Shown here one piece after another: positions 1-9,075 of a stretch of DNA of 64,000 bases (positions within the stretch are counted from its first letter, which is position 1; the number at the start of each line of letters is the position of its first letter). The stretch is taken from the NCBI GenBank assembly GCA_037442205.1, contig JBBIQS010000036.1:1-64000 (forward strand), read 5' to 3'. Position numbers and translations under genes: made by a program. The DNA comes from JBBIQS01 sp037442205 (GTDB lineage: Bacteria; Myxococcota; Myxococcia; Myxococcales; UBA5297). The notes beneath the pieces were generated by a model that was not told the DNA's origin, made no database searches, and saw nothing but the letters and a program-made list of their open reading frames with translations.

Positions 1-2
1 CC

Positions 3-479
3 GCCGATCCGAGCTCACACCTTCCCACGAGCGATCTGCTGGTCTACGACTCGACCGGGACCAGCCTGAGTTTGCGCGCGACCACGTACTTCACCCATGC
101 CGAGAGCTCCGTGCGCTCGCTGGGGATCGCGGGATCGCTGGTGGCCGCGGTCCTGGTTCCGAGCCAGCCGGTGACCGACACCACCGCATCCCGGCTGGTG
201 GTCTTCGAGGTGGACCCGGTTCACGGACAGCTCACCCAGAGGCACACCCTGGACTTGGCTGGCGCGAGCCATCTGCTCCAGTTCGACGGCCGGACCGCTC
301 TGCTCTCGACCGCCACCGGAATCGCCTTCGTGGACGTCTCGGGCGCTGCCCCCACCGTCCTGGGAATTCTGACCACTCCCCAGTTCGCCACCACCGCCGA
401 TCTTCTGGACGACCAGCTCGTGATCGGCGCCACTTCCTCCATGCTGGTCGTCTCGCCGCCTTGCCCTCCGCTTCCTTGA
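3..479 (+). CDS. Partial exported beta-propeller-like protein (C-terminal end)
   Basis: The reading frame is open at the left edge of the window, so only the last 158 residues are seen and no start can be chosen. The visible part is a run of short beta-strand segments, with LVVFEVD, ALLSTATGIAFVDVS and LVIGATSSMLVVS-type blocks. Aromatic and small residues alternate as in blades of a beta-propeller or LVIVD-type repeat protein. It ends in a short Cys/Pro tail just before the stop. A lipoprotein gene follows about 190 bases downstream on the same strand. The propeller assignment is an inference from the repeat-like strand pattern and no catalytic residue can be named. Confidence 0.6.
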   Translation, partial: ADPSSHLPTSDLLVYDSTGTSLSLRATTYFTHAESSVRSLGIAGSLVAAVLVPSQPVTDTTASRLVVFEVDPVHGQLTQRHTLDLAGASHLLQFDGRTALLSTATGIAFVDVSGAAPTVLGILTTPQFATTADLLDDQLVIGATSSMLVVSPPCPPLP

Positions 480-665
480 GGTGGATGGCGAGGGAGGTCC
501 TGGAGGGATCTGCGGAAGACGCGGGGGAGGCTCCAGCGAGGAGAATCCTTTAATTTCCAGCACTTAGCGAACCCGGGATCGTCCCGCCCATCCCCGACAA
601 CCAACCAGTCGCAGCACGTTGGAGCGCTCGGCATGACGCCGGCGATGGCTCGAAAGGACGACCCA

Positions 666-1463
666 ATGAACCGCTTCGCCCTCACCACCGCACTCGCGCT
701 GTTGCTGGTTGGCTGCGGAGGCACCGCCTCCAAGGAAGAGATCGCCGAAGGAGAGGACAAGGTCCACGGCGCTCTGCAGACCGTCAATCGGGGCCGCACC
801 CTGCTCGAGATCCTGGGCATCCTGCCCAGCTACACCTGCGGCGAGCCGCGCCGGGACTTCGTCGGCCGGCTGGCCGAGAACGTCAGCAAGAACCTCGGCT
901 GCGCCCAGGTCGCCACCTCCGCCCAGAGCGACTTCGCCGACGCGGTCACCGTCACCTTCCCCGCCGGCTGCAAGCTCGGCGACCACGAGCTGGGCGGCGA
1001 GCTGGCCCTGCTCTACTCCGGCGGAATCGACCGCTTCGACGCCTCCATCGACTTCTCCACCATGACCATCGACGGCGAGCTGGTCCCGGCCAACGGCGGC
1101 TACCAGACCTGCGGCGACCAGTCGCAGTACTGGGGCCATGCCACCGGCACCCTGGTCCGCAATCCCTTCCTCATCGACTTCAAGCTCACCAAGGTCGACG
1201 GCATCATGCTGCTGGGCCAGTCCACCCTCTACCTCGACGGCCGCGCGGCCATCGAGACCCAGCGCGGCACCGACGAGGCCGTCTTCCGCGAGCTGACCTA
1301 CAAGGCTGGCGACAAGTCCCCGAGCGGCGGCGAGCTGGTGATCGCCTGGCCGGAGCACCAGCTGGTCGCCCGCTTCTACGAGGCCTCGGGGATCTTCTCC
1401 ACCGGCCAGCTCGAGCTGATTGTCGACGACAAGGACCCGGTGAAGCTGCCGATTCCGCAGTAG
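666..1463 (+). CDS. Putative lipoprotein of unknown function
   Basis: The protein has 265 residues. I chose the ATG at 666 because an AAGGA ribosome binding site lies 8 bases upstream and because it puts a classic lipoprotein signal at the N-terminus: Arg, a hydrophobic stretch, then the lipobox LVGC with Cys17. The mature part is rich in Thr, Gly and Asp and contains four more cysteines, in the contexts YTCGE, LGCAQ, AGCKL and QTCGD, which could form disulfides in the periplasm. The second half alternates hydrophobic residues in a beta-rich pattern. I do not recognise a family. It is probably anchored to the outer membrane by the usual lipoprotein sorting route. Confidence 0.75.
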   Translation: MNRFALTTALALLLVGCGGTASKEEIAEGEDKVHGALQTVNRGRTLLEILGILPSYTCGEPRRDFVGRLAENVSKNLGCAQVATSAQSDFADAVTVTFPAGCKLGDHELGGELALLYSGGIDRFDASIDFSTMTIDGELVPANGGYQTCGDQSQYWGHATGTLVRNPFLIDFKLTKVDGIMLLGQSTLYLDGRAAIETQRGTDEAVFRELTYKAGDKSPSGGELVIAWPEHQLVARFYEASGIFSTGQLELIVDDKDPVKLPIPQ

Positions 1464-1494
1464 TGGCGGGGAGTTGCGATTGGGCACCGGCGCC

Positions 1495-1523
1495 TGGGAG
1501 CGCCGGCGTCCCGCCGGCCGCAG
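1495..1523. repeat. REP-like palindrome (GCGCCGGC...GCCGGC type)
   Basis: A GC-rich hairpin of the form GGGAGCGCCGGC, short loop, GCCGGC lies between two converging genes. It shares the GGAGCGCCGGC core with palindromes flanking the transposase near 23 kb and with others near 20.1, 25.0 and 27.3 kb. It may also act as a bidirectional transcription stop for the converging genes. Confidence 0.5.
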
Positions 1524-1553
1524 CGTGTCGAGCGAGCCGAGCCCGGGAGACCC

Positions 1554-2777
1554 TCAAGGACAAGCCGTCTTGTCGTCCTTGGGCAGCAGCGCCTTGGCCC
1601 TCTCGCAGGCCTGCTTCACCTCGGCCTTCATCTTGAGCTTGGCGCGCGCGCGGGCCAGCTGCAGCCACAGCGCCGGCTGCGCCGCCTGCTCTGGATCCTC
1701 GAGAACCAGCATCAGCAGCTTGTTGGCCTGGGGCCACAGCTCGAGCTTGGCGCAGACCAGGGCCAGCTCGCGGGCCTCGTAGACCTCGCCGGTGGTGACC
1801 GCCATCGCCAGGTCGAGCTCCTTGGAGGCGTCGGCCTTCTTCCCCTCGGCCAGCGCCAGCCGCGCCAGGCCCAGATGCGGCCCGGTGCTGTCGCCCACCT
1901 TGAGCGAGGCGCCGTACGCCTCGCGCGCCGCCGGGGCGTTGCCCAGCTTGGACTGGATCTCGCCCACCATCTCCCAGGCGGTCGGATCCTTGGCGTCGAG
2001 CTTGGCCGCCTCCTCGAACGCCTTGACCGCGTTCGCCAGCTCGCCGCCGCGCACCAGCACCTCGCCCAGCTCGTTGTAGACGCCCGGATCCGGATGCAGC
2101 TCCGCCGACTTCGCCAGCACTTTTGCCGCCTCGGCGTGCTTGCCCAGCTTGCCCAACAGCTGCCCCTGCAGCTTGAGGTCCTTGGCCGAGCTTTTGGGAT
2201 CGAGCTCGATCGCCTTCTGGAGGCTGGCCACCGCCTCCGCGCTGCGGTCGGCGCCGACCAGCGCCTCGGCCTGCTCCCGATAGGCCTCGGGGTCCTCCGG
2301 CTTGAGTTCCTGCGCCTTGAGAAACGCCTGGGCCGCCTCGGCGTTGCCGCCCGAGTTGATCAACGCCCGGCCCAGCCGCATCCACGACAGCCGCTTGCCC
2401 GGCTCGAGCTTCACCGCCTCGCGGTAGGCGTCAGCGGCCTCGTTGAAGCGCCCCTGCGACAGCAAGGTATCGCCCAGCACGTGCCAGCCCTTGGCGGTCG
2501 GGGCCAGCCGCAAGGACTGACGCAGGTGGTCGGCGGCTTTGTCGAACTCGCCCTTGAGGAACTCCTCCTGCCCGGCCCGGTAGTACGACTCCGGGTCCCG
2601 CGGATCGATGACCACCTCGCTCAACCCGCCGTCGATCGCCGGCCGCACGAACGGCGCCCCCGGCACCTTGGCCTGCTGCGCTTGCTGGAGCACCTGGATC
2701 AGATCCGCCGGCGGCCCCTCGGGCGCCGACTGCTTGCACGCCGCCAGCAGGCTCAGGACCACGATTCCGCGTTTCAT
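1554..2777 (-). CDS. TPR-repeat lipoprotein
   Basis: The protein has 407 residues starting at the ATG at 2777, which sits 6 bases after an AAGGAG site. The N-terminus is a lipoprotein signal with lipobox LAAC (Cys14). The rest is a long array of about nine to ten 34-residue helical pairs with the TPR consensus, for example AADHLRQSLRLAPTA, ALINSGGNAEAAQAF and AIELDPKS. Such proteins hold together multi-subunit complexes in the periplasm or at the outer membrane. It follows a periplasmic or outer membrane protein gene with a 126-base gap on the same strand and may share its transcript. The partner is unknown. Confidence 0.85.
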   Translation of the reverse strand: MKRGIVVLSLLAACKQSAPEGPPADLIQVLQQAQQAKVPGAPFVRPAIDGGLSEVVIDPRDPESYYRAGQEEFLKGEFDKAADHLRQSLRLAPTAKGWHVLGDTLLSQGRFNEAADAYREAVKLEPGKRLSWMRLGRALINSGGNAEAAQAFLKAQELKPEDPEAYREQAEALVGADRSAEAVASLQKAIELDPKSSAKDLKLQGQLLGKLGKHAEAAKVLAKSAELHPDPGVYNELGEVLVRGGELANAVKAFEEAAKLDAKDPTAWEMVGEIQSKLGNAPAAREAYGASLKVGDSTGPHLGLARLALAEGKKADASKELDLAMAVTTGEVYEARELALVCAKLELWPQANKLLMLVLEDPEQAAQPALWLQLARARAKLKMKAEVKQACERAKALLPKDDKTACP

Positions 2778-2903
2778 CGGTTGCTCCTTGGCTCCACGGT
2801 CATGCGTCCCGCGCCCCAGCTCGACGTACCGGCCCACTGGTCGCCTGCTCTTCTCTCCGAGCTGCTCAGGGCACCAGGCCGGCCCGGCGACTCAGCAGCG
2901 GCA

Positions 2904-3992
2904 TCAGAGATCGGAAGAGCACCCGAAGTTGTACGAGAAGGCCGAGCTGATGTCCGAGCCGTTGGAGAGCTTCACGCCGTCGAAGTTGAAGGTGGTCTCT
3001 AGATTGAATCCCAGGTGCTTCCAGGGCATGTACGCCAGCCCGAACAGCCCATTGAAGTGCAGGCCGATCTTGGCCGAGGGATCCACCAGATCCTTGAGGA
3101 ACGACAGGCCCATCCCCAGCCCGGTGTACGGGCGCACCTTCCAGTCCTCCATGAACACGTACTTGAGCCCCAGCGTCAGCGGCACCATCGCGAAGCTGCC
3201 CTGGTTCTCGCCGTCGGAGCGGCCGAGGATCATGCCGACCTCGAAGAACACCGGCACCGTCGGGGTCAGGTAGTAGTCGGTCTCCACCTCGAACTTGAAG
3301 GTGCGCCAATCGAAGGTCCCGCCCAGCGGCAGCATGTGCCCCAGTTTCAGATTCAGGTGCGTCAGCGGCTCGTTGGGATCGGCCGGCTTCTTCCCCTCTT
3401 CCGGCCTGGGCAGCCCGACCGCCTCGGCGATGCCGTCGGCCATCCGATCCGCGGTGCGCAGCAGGGCCGCGTCCATCTCCACGTCCTCGCGCGCCCGCAC
3501 CACCACCAGCGGATCTTTCGAGTCCAGGACCGAGGTCACCACCACGTAGCGCGTCCCGAAGCGATCCAGCCGGCCCCGCAGCAGGTAGCGCACCCCGACC
3601 GCCGAGCAGAACTCGGCCAGGCAGCTGGTCTCGGCGCACTCCAGCAGCTTCTCCCTCTCCGGCCCGAGCGCGAAGCGGGCCTGCTCCGCCCCCAGCACCC
3701 GCGCCCCAGGACGCAGCGACAGCCGGGTCTCGACCAGCTCCTCGAAGGCCTTGGCCTGCCGCTGCGCCTCGGCGTCGTTGCTGGCGAAGTCGAGCACCAG
3801 CACCGAGCCCTTGCCGTCCGGCCGCGGCACCGGCTTGCGGATCGGATCCTCGATCGGCAGCGTCGTCCCCTGCGACTCGTCGCCGGGCGCCAGCACCTCC
3901 GACGGCGCACCCTCGCCGGCCTGCGCCAAAAGCGGTGCCAGCATCAGCAGGAGTGGGATCGCCGTCGCGCTCGCTCGCATCATCCGCCGCAA
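2904..3992 (-). CDS. Exported protein with N-terminal alpha/beta domain and C-terminal outer-membrane barrel-like domain
   Basis: The protein has 362 residues with a signal peptide that likely ends at the AQA motif near residue 25. Residues of about 60 to 200 form an alternating alpha/beta domain (VLVLDFASND, RYLLRGRLDRFG, RYVVVTSVLDS). This resembles the domain found in myxobacterial proteins that sense or sum up stress and in TolB/CsgG-like N-terminal domains. The last 150 residues have the alternating pattern of an eight- to ten-stranded outer membrane barrel (YYLTPTVPVFFEVG, LTLGLKYVF, RPYTGLGMGLSF). The barrel does not end in Phe, so the assembly signal is not canonical. The gene lies 28 bases after der on the same strand. 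Confidence 0.65.
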   Translation of the reverse strand: MRRMMRASATAIPLLLMLAPLLAQAGEGAPSEVLAPGDESQGTTLPIEDPIRKPVPRPDGKGSVLVLDFASNDAEAQRQAKAFEELVETRLSLRPGARVLGAEQARFALGPEREKLLECAETSCLAEFCSAVGVRYLLRGRLDRFGTRYVVVTSVLDSKDPLVVVRAREDVEMDAALLRTADRMADGIAEAVGLPRPEEGKKPADPNEPLTHLNLKLGHMLPLGGTFDWRTFKFEVETDYYLTPTVPVFFEVGMILGRSDGENQGSFAMVPLTLGLKYVFMEDWKVRPYTGLGMGLSFLKDLVDPSAKIGLHFNGLFGLAYMPWKHLGFNLETTFNFDGVKLSNGSDISSAFSYNFGCSSDL

Positions 3993-4020
3993 GCCTCTGA
4001 ATCCAGTCCGCTTTCTCAGC

Positions 4021-5460
4021 TCAGCGGTCGGAGTCCTTCTTGGGGACGAACTGCCTCTTCGACTTCTTCTTGAAGAGCAGCCGGATCGGGACTCGCAAGC
4101 CGAAGGCGTCGCGCATGCGGTTGACGATGAAGCGCTTGTAGTCGTCGGTGACGCCGTCGGGTCGGTTGGTGCTCAGCGAGAAGGTGGGCGGCCGGGTGCC
4201 GACCTGGGCGATGTAGAAGATGCGCACCGGGAAGCCGCCCTGGGCGCGCGGCGCCGGGTGCTCGTCCTCGATGCGCTGCATCAGCTTGTTGACCAGCGGG
4301 GTCGGCACGCGGGCGCGGTACTGCTCGAAGACCTCGCCGCACTTGCGCAGGGCCTCGAAGACCTTGGAGCCGGTCAGCGCCGAGCCGAAGAGGATCGGCG
4401 CCCAGCCGATGAAGGGCATCTTGTAGTCGAGCTCCTGGCGGAACTCGTCGGCCTTGGCCTGGGGCAGCTTGTCCCACTTGTTGACCAGCACCACCAGCGC
4501 CTTGCCCTTCTCCAGCGCCAGCGCGGCGATGCGCGCGTCCTGATCCACCGCCGGCTCGGTGGCGTCGAGCAGCAGCAGCACCACGTCGGCGCTGTCCATG
4601 GCGTTGAAGGCCCGCACTACGCTGAACTGCTCGATCCGCGCGGCGATCGACCGCTTGCGCCGGATGCCGGCGGTGTCGGTGAGGACGTACTTGGTCCCCT
4701 TGTGCTCGAGGCGGGCGTCCACCGAATCGGTGGTGGTCCCGGGGACGTCGCTGGCCACCATCCGCTCCTCGCCGAGGAGCTTGTTGATCAGGGTGCTCTT
4801 GCCGACGTTGGGCCGGCCGACGATGGCGATGCGGCAGACGTCCTCCTCGACCTTCTCCGGCGGCGGCTGGACGGGGAGGTACTTGACCAGCGCGTCCATC
4901 ATCTCGGAGACGCCGCGGGCGTGCTCGGCGCTGACCGGGAAGACGTGCTCGAAGCCCAGCCGGTAGAAGTCGGAGAGGAAGCCCTCCTGCTCGCGCTTGA
5001 AGCTGTCGATCTTGTTGACCGCCAGGAAGGTGGGCTTGCCGCCCTTGCGCAGCAGCGCGGCGATCTCCAGGTCGCCCGAGGTGGGGCCGGCGTCGCCGTC
5101 GACCACCAGGATCACCACCTGCGCCTCGTCGATGGCCAGCCGGGCCTGGTCGCGCACGCGGTTCAGCAGCGCGTCGTCGGTGTCGGTCCAGAAGCCGCCG
5201 GTGTCGACCAGGGTGAAGTTGCGGCCGTCCCACTCGGCGTGGGCGTAGTTGCGGTCGCGGGTCACGCCGGGCAGGTCCTCGACCAGCGCGATCCGCTTGC
5301 CGACCAGGCGGTTGAAGAGCGTGGACTTGCCCACGTTGGGCCGGCCGACGATGGCCACCACCGGAGTGGCGCCCGCCGCGGCGGTTGGGGACTCGCCGAG
5401 CTCGGCGGCCTCGGCGAGGTCGGGAGCAACTTCGGCAGGCTGGTTGGTCTTCTTGTTCAT
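4021..5460 (-). CDS. der: Ribosome-associated GTPase Der (EngA)
   Basis: Der is an essential GTPase with two tandem G domains that acts in maturation of the large ribosomal subunit. In this 479-residue protein the first P-loop GRPNVGKS is at 39-46, with DTGG near 87 and NKID at 149-152. The second P-loop GRPNVGKS is at 215-222, with DTAG and NKWD following. The C-terminal KH-like domain covers about the last 110 residues and ends in a basic tail. A 30-residue acidic/Ala-rich extension precedes the first G domain, which is longer than in Escherichia coli. The ATG start is clear. It lies 90 bases downstream of era on the same strand, so the two ribosome-assembly GTPases may be co-transcribed. 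Confidence 0.97.
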   Translation of the reverse strand: MNKKTNQPAEVAPDLAEAAELGESPTAAAGATPVVAIVGRPNVGKSTLFNRLVGKRIALVEDLPGVTRDRNYAHAEWDGRNFTLVDTGGFWTDTDDALLNRVRDQARLAIDEAQVVILVVDGDAGPTSGDLEIAALLRKGGKPTFLAVNKIDSFKREQEGFLSDFYRLGFEHVFPVSAEHARGVSEMMDALVKYLPVQPPPEKVEEDVCRIAIVGRPNVGKSTLINKLLGEERMVASDVPGTTTDSVDARLEHKGTKYVLTDTAGIRRKRSIAARIEQFSVVRAFNAMDSADVVLLLLDATEPAVDQDARIAALALEKGKALVVLVNKWDKLPQAKADEFRQELDYKMPFIGWAPILFGSALTGSKVFEALRKCGEVFEQYRARVPTPLVNKLMQRIEDEHPAPRAQGGFPVRIFYIAQVGTRPPTFSLSTNRPDGVTDDYKRFIVNRMRDAFGLRVPIRLLFKKKSKRQFVPKKDSDR

Positions 5461-5550
5461 CGCGTCGCAAGCCTCATCACAGCCAGGAAGCCAGCCCCCA
5501 GGCGCCGGGCGCAGAGAGGCGGTGCGTCGGGCAGAGTAGATAAAAACGCC

Positions 5551-6501
5551 CTACTCGCGCAGATATCCCATCTTGCGCAGTGCGTCCTGCCGCTCGCTCC
5601 AGCGCTTCTCCACCTTGACCAAGAGCGCCAGGTAAACGTGGGCGCCCAACAGCCGCTCGATCTCCTCGCGAGAGACGGCGCCGATCTTCTTGAGCATCTG
5701 CCCGCCCTTGCCGATCACGATCGCCTTCTGCGAGTCGCGCTCGACGAAGACAGTGGCGTCGATGCGCACCAGCCCGGCGAGCTTGCCCTTGGCCGGCTGC
5801 TTCTCCGGGACCCGCTCCGACTCGTCGAAGTGATCGACCACCACCGCCACCGAGTACGGCACCTCTTCGCGGCAGTGGCGCAGCACCTGCTCGCGCACCA
5901 GCTCGGAGACCAGGAAGCGCTCCGGCTGATCGGTGATCATGTCCTCCGGATAGAGCGCCTCGCCCTCGGGCATCAGCTTGGCGAGCGAGCTCTCGAGGAG
6001 CTCGACGCCCTCGCCCGCGGTGGCGCTGATCGGGATGATCTCGGCGAAGGGCAGCTGCTTGTGCCAGGTGTCGATCAGCGGCAACAGGTAGGGCTTGGCG
6101 ATGGTGTCGATCTTGTTGATCGCCAGGATGGTCGGCTTGTTGGCCTTGCGCAGCCGGTCGAGGATGAACTGGTTGCCCTCGCCGATCTCCACCGTGCCGT
6201 CGCCTCTGACCGCGGCCTCGATCATGAACAGCACCGCGTCCACTTCGCTCATGGCGTCGAGGGCCACGTCGACCATGTAGCGGTTGAGCTCGCCCTTGGC
6301 CTTGTGGACCCCGGGGGTGTCGAGGAAGGCGATCTGGTGGCTCTCGCGGGTGACCACGCCCAGGATCCGGTTGCGGGTGGTCTGGGGCTTGGGCGAAACG
6401 ATCGCCACCTTCTCCCCGGTCAGGCGGTTGAGGAGCGTGGACTTGCCCACGTTGGGCCGGCCGATGATGGCGACAAGTCCTGAACGGTGTGCTGGATTCA
6501 A
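5551..6501 (-). CDS. era: GTPase Era
   Basis: Era is a GTPase with a KH domain that binds the 3' end of 16S rRNA and checks small-subunit assembly. The 316 residues carry the P-loop GRPNVGKS (14-21), the switch region KPQTTRNRI, DTPG (61-64) and NKID (129-132). The KH domain follows with the GKGGQMLKKIG loop near the C-terminus. The start is TTG at 6501. No ATG or GTG lies between it and the P-loop, and the resulting N-terminal length matches the family. The ribosome binding site is weak. It is the upstream partner of der in a probable era-der transcript. Confidence 0.95.
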   Translation of the reverse strand: MNPAHRSGLVAIIGRPNVGKSTLLNRLTGEKVAIVSPKPQTTRNRILGVVTRESHQIAFLDTPGVHKAKGELNRYMVDVALDAMSEVDAVLFMIEAAVRGDGTVEIGEGNQFILDRLRKANKPTILAINKIDTIAKPYLLPLIDTWHKQLPFAEIIPISATAGEGVELLESSLAKLMPEGEALYPEDMITDQPERFLVSELVREQVLRHCREEVPYSVAVVVDHFDESERVPEKQPAKGKLAGLVRIDATVFVERDSQKAIVIGKGGQMLKKIGAVSREEIERLLGAHVYLALLVKVEKRWSERQDALRKMGYLRE

Positions 6502-7122
6502 TAGAGTCTCGAAGCCCCTCGGCCGGTGCGGGTGCCGAATCGGGGGGCTTCCTTATCACGGCGTAACGACAGGGTAAACAGCGACCTGCCGGCCGGCGCC
6601 CGACGCGGCCCGCCTGGCCGGGCGGCGGCGGGCGAGCCGCCGTGTCGACCCGATGGGCCAATCGGGCCGGGCCTGCGCCGGGACGGATCTCCGCCGATGC
6701 CGGAGCGAGCCCCCGGCGCTCGCCAGCAGTGCCCCCGGACCCTCGCCAAGGCGGGCTTGCCCGGTCCCCAGGCGCCTGAGGAGCGAGGCCGCCGAGACCG
6801 GACTCCCGACGGCGGCCGATCGCGCCGCGCCCTGGCCTCGCCAAGAGCGGAGTACCGAGCGCGAGCGAGAGAGCACGCCCCACGCTGACTCACACAACTC
6901 TCGACCCGAAGGTGGGCCGGGCGGCGGCCCATCGCAAGGCAGCGCGGCGCCGCTCGCCCGACGCCCTCCTCGTGCAACGGGTCCCGCCGTGGCTAATCCA
7001 GAGGCGCAGGGAGGAAGGAGCGAGGGTGCCCGGAGAGCTGGCTTGGAAGCTCGTCTGGCGCGCTCTCGAACGAACAAGGCGTGTTCGGCTCGGCGGCAGA
7101 CGATGCCCGGAGAATGCTCACC
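6502..7122. other. Intergenic stretch with no supported gene
   Basis: About 620 bases between era (leftward) and an unknown gene (rightward), so it must hold two divergent promoters. The sequence is extremely GC-rich. Every frame that stays open here has the Arg/Pro/Ala-rich, low-complexity look of non-coding high-GC DNA, and none has a credible start with a ribosome binding site. I see no tRNA, clear hairpin terminator or repeat unit beyond general GC palindromes. Confidence 0.5.
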
Positions 7123-7911
7123 ATGGATGCCATCATCCCGGCGGTGGAGCTCCAGCAAGAGCTCGAGCGCTTCACCACCCGGTTCACCGACCGCATCACC
7201 CAGGCCACCGCGCGACTGGACCGCGCCGATCGCACCGCAGTCGGCGACGAGGCGTTGAGGAAGAACCTGCTGTACGCCTCCTCGGCCATCGAGATCGCGA
7301 CCGGCCCGGACCCCGAGGTCAACCTCCTCGACATGATCGTCTTCATCCGCCTGTGCCGCGCGGCGCTGGAGAAGCACTGGCTCCCCAACCTCCATGGCGC
7401 GCAGGGGGCGGACCTGGCGGAGGCCTTCGCCAAGGCCGAGCGCGAGCTGTCTGAGGTCGCCGGCCGCGCCCTCAGCCCAGAGCAGCGAGGGCAAGTCGCG
7501 GCCCTGGTCGACTCCTGGCTGGCGGACAACCCGGAGCAGTTTCGCGTCGAGGGCGTGCGCCTGGCGGACTTCTCGGCGGCCGCCGGGAGCGCGGCGGCCG
7601 AGCGGACCAGCCAGGTCAAGGGGCTGCTCTCCAGCGTCAAGCTCGCCGCCCACACCGCGAACCAGGCCATGCTCCTGAGCGAGCGGGCGCTGTTCCTCGC
7701 CCATCGGCTGCCGTTTCTGTGGCGCCTCCAGGCCCGCCTCGCCGCCCGCGAGATTCTCGGCGACGCCCTCGACCGGCTCCTGCAAGGGCCCGATGCGCCG
7801 CTCGAAAAGCTCGGGCGGCGGGTCGCCCAGCTCGCGCGTTGGGGCGCGCTCTCCCTTGGTCTGGCCGGCGCCGCGGCGCTGGTCTCGCGGCCACTGCTGG
7901 CGCGCCGATGA
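7123..7911 (+). CDS. Unknown helical protein with C-terminal membrane anchor
   Basis: I do not recognise this 262-residue protein. I chose the ATG at 7123 because GGAGA lies 9 bases upstream; GTG and ATG codons further upstream lack one. Most of the protein is predicted helical, with long amphipathic stretches rich in Ala, Leu, Glu and Arg (VELQQELERFTTRFTDRI, LAEAFAKAERELSEVAG). It ends with a single hydrophobic segment (LARWGALSLGLAGAAALVS) and a short basic tail, as in a tail-anchored inner membrane protein with its bulk in the cytoplasm. Codon use at third positions is strongly G/C, which supports real coding. It is bounded on both sides by long non-coding DNA. Confidence 0.65.
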   Translation: MDAIIPAVELQQELERFTTRFTDRITQATARLDRADRTAVGDEALRKNLLYASSAIEIATGPDPEVNLLDMIVFIRLCRAALEKHWLPNLHGAQGADLAEAFAKAERELSEVAGRALSPEQRGQVAALVDSWLADNPEQFRVEGVRLADFSAAAGSAAAERTSQVKGLLSSVKLAAHTANQAMLLSERALFLAHRLPFLWRLQARLAAREILGDALDRLLQGPDAPLEKLGRRVAQLARWGALSLGLAGAAALVSRPLLARR

Positions 7912-8418
7912 CAACAGGCCCGCCCTGGCGCTGACGCGACGCTCCGTCCGGAGCCCGCGCCGGCGCCAAGGCGCACCCCATGCCCCGGGGGAGCCCACCG
8001 GGCGGCGTCCTGCGCGAGGGAGCGTTGCACCCGCTCCAGCGGGCGCTCGTGGACCAGGCTCAGCCCTGGGCGCGGGCCGTCGCTCCACCTCTCGAGGGTT
8101 CCCATCCCCGCGCGCCTGCGCTCCGAGGTCGGCCAGCGCGTCCAGGTGGCCCCGCGGCGGGCCTCTTCCCAAGGCGGCCGTCGTCGGCAGCGCCGGGGCG
8201 CCCAGGTGCGCGCGGGCGATCGCCCCGGCCTGGGCCACCACCACCTGCCGGCGTCGCTCGAACAGCCCTTCGGTCATCGCCAGCAGGAAGCCGGTGAGCA
8301 GCGCCAACAGCATCCGGCTGGCGGCCTCGGCTCGGCCATCCGCCGGCCGGGGAGCGCCGGCCGGCGCGATGGCGCCCGCGACGGCCCTGGACGATCGCGG
8401 GCGCCCGGCGGCGCAGGC
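7912..8418. other. Intergenic stretch with possible gene remnant
   Basis: About 500 bases without an intact gene. On the minus strand, 8313 to about 8190 reads as a short coding-like stretch with strong third-position G/C and a hydrophobic start (LLALLTGFLLAMTEGLFE), then dissolves into low-complexity sequence. This could be the tail of a decayed gene next to the truncated glucoamylase copy. A GGAGCGCCGGC palindrome near 8350 matches the REP family. Nothing else is supported. Confidence 0.35.
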
Positions 8419-8829
8419 TCAGTGCAGGGCGCCGCCCTCTGCTCCCTGCGCGGCCGACGGCTCCATCCCGTAGTGCGCCGCCTGCTCCGCCCCGGCGAGG
8501 ATGCGCGCCGAGGTCACCAGGGCCAGGTGGGAGAAGCCCTGCGGGAAGTTGCCGATCTGGCGCTGGAGGCGGGGCTCGTACTCCTCGGCCAGCAATCCGA
8601 GGTGATTGCGCAGTCCCAGCAGCCGGTCATAGAGCGCCTCGGCCTCCTGGAATCTGCCGGCGAAGGCGTAGTTGTCGGCGAGCCAGAAGCTGCAGGCCAG
8701 GAACGCTCCCTCGCTGCCGGGCAGGCCGTCGTTGCCGGCTTCGGTCGAGTAGCGCAGCACGAAGCCGTCGCGGGTCAGGTGCTTCTCGACCGCCGCCACC
8801 GTCCCGCGCACCCGCGGGTCGTCAGTGAG
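8419..8829 (-). pseudogene. Truncated duplicate of the GH15 glucoamylase gene (C-terminal third only)
   Basis: The last 135 or so residues read from this stretch are near-identical to residues 480-613 of the intact GH15 protein encoded at 9703-11544, and DNA similarity is also very high. The match begins abruptly at the DDPR(V/M)RG motif near 8825. Upstream of that point the sequence is unrelated. The copy keeps the catalytic base region (GSEGAFLACSFW) but lacks the (alpha/alpha)6-barrel half with the general acid, so it cannot be an active enzyme. The frame continues upstream to 8943 only as random-looking sequence. This is best read as a partial tandem duplication. Confidence 0.8.
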
Positions 8830-9075
8830 CACCCGCCATGCCAGCCTGCTTGGCTCACAGGCGCATGAAGGGAGCGAGGCCTGTGACGGAAATCGATCCG
8901 GGTTCCAGCGCCCCCATCGGCGAGCCCGGCGCCTCTTTGGCACCGTCCGGTTGCCGGACGCGACCTGCTGGCCGCCTCGACGCGGCCGCTCCCCAAAAGA
9001 CTCGGGGCTCGGCCCCAGGCGAGTGCACAGCTAGGGACGCTCGAGGGCAACCCGCCCTCCTTCCCGGGAGCGTCC

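Noticed and set aside
3751..6483. Open frame of about 910 codons on the plus strand across Der and Era
   Set aside because: Both GTPases on the minus strand have full motif sets. The plus frame is a low-complexity Leu/Asp/Val/Gly product with no domain.
8419..8943. Intact 174-residue gene
   Set aside because: Everything after the first 40 codons is the tail of GH15. The first 40 codons have no homology in the intact copy and no ribosome site.
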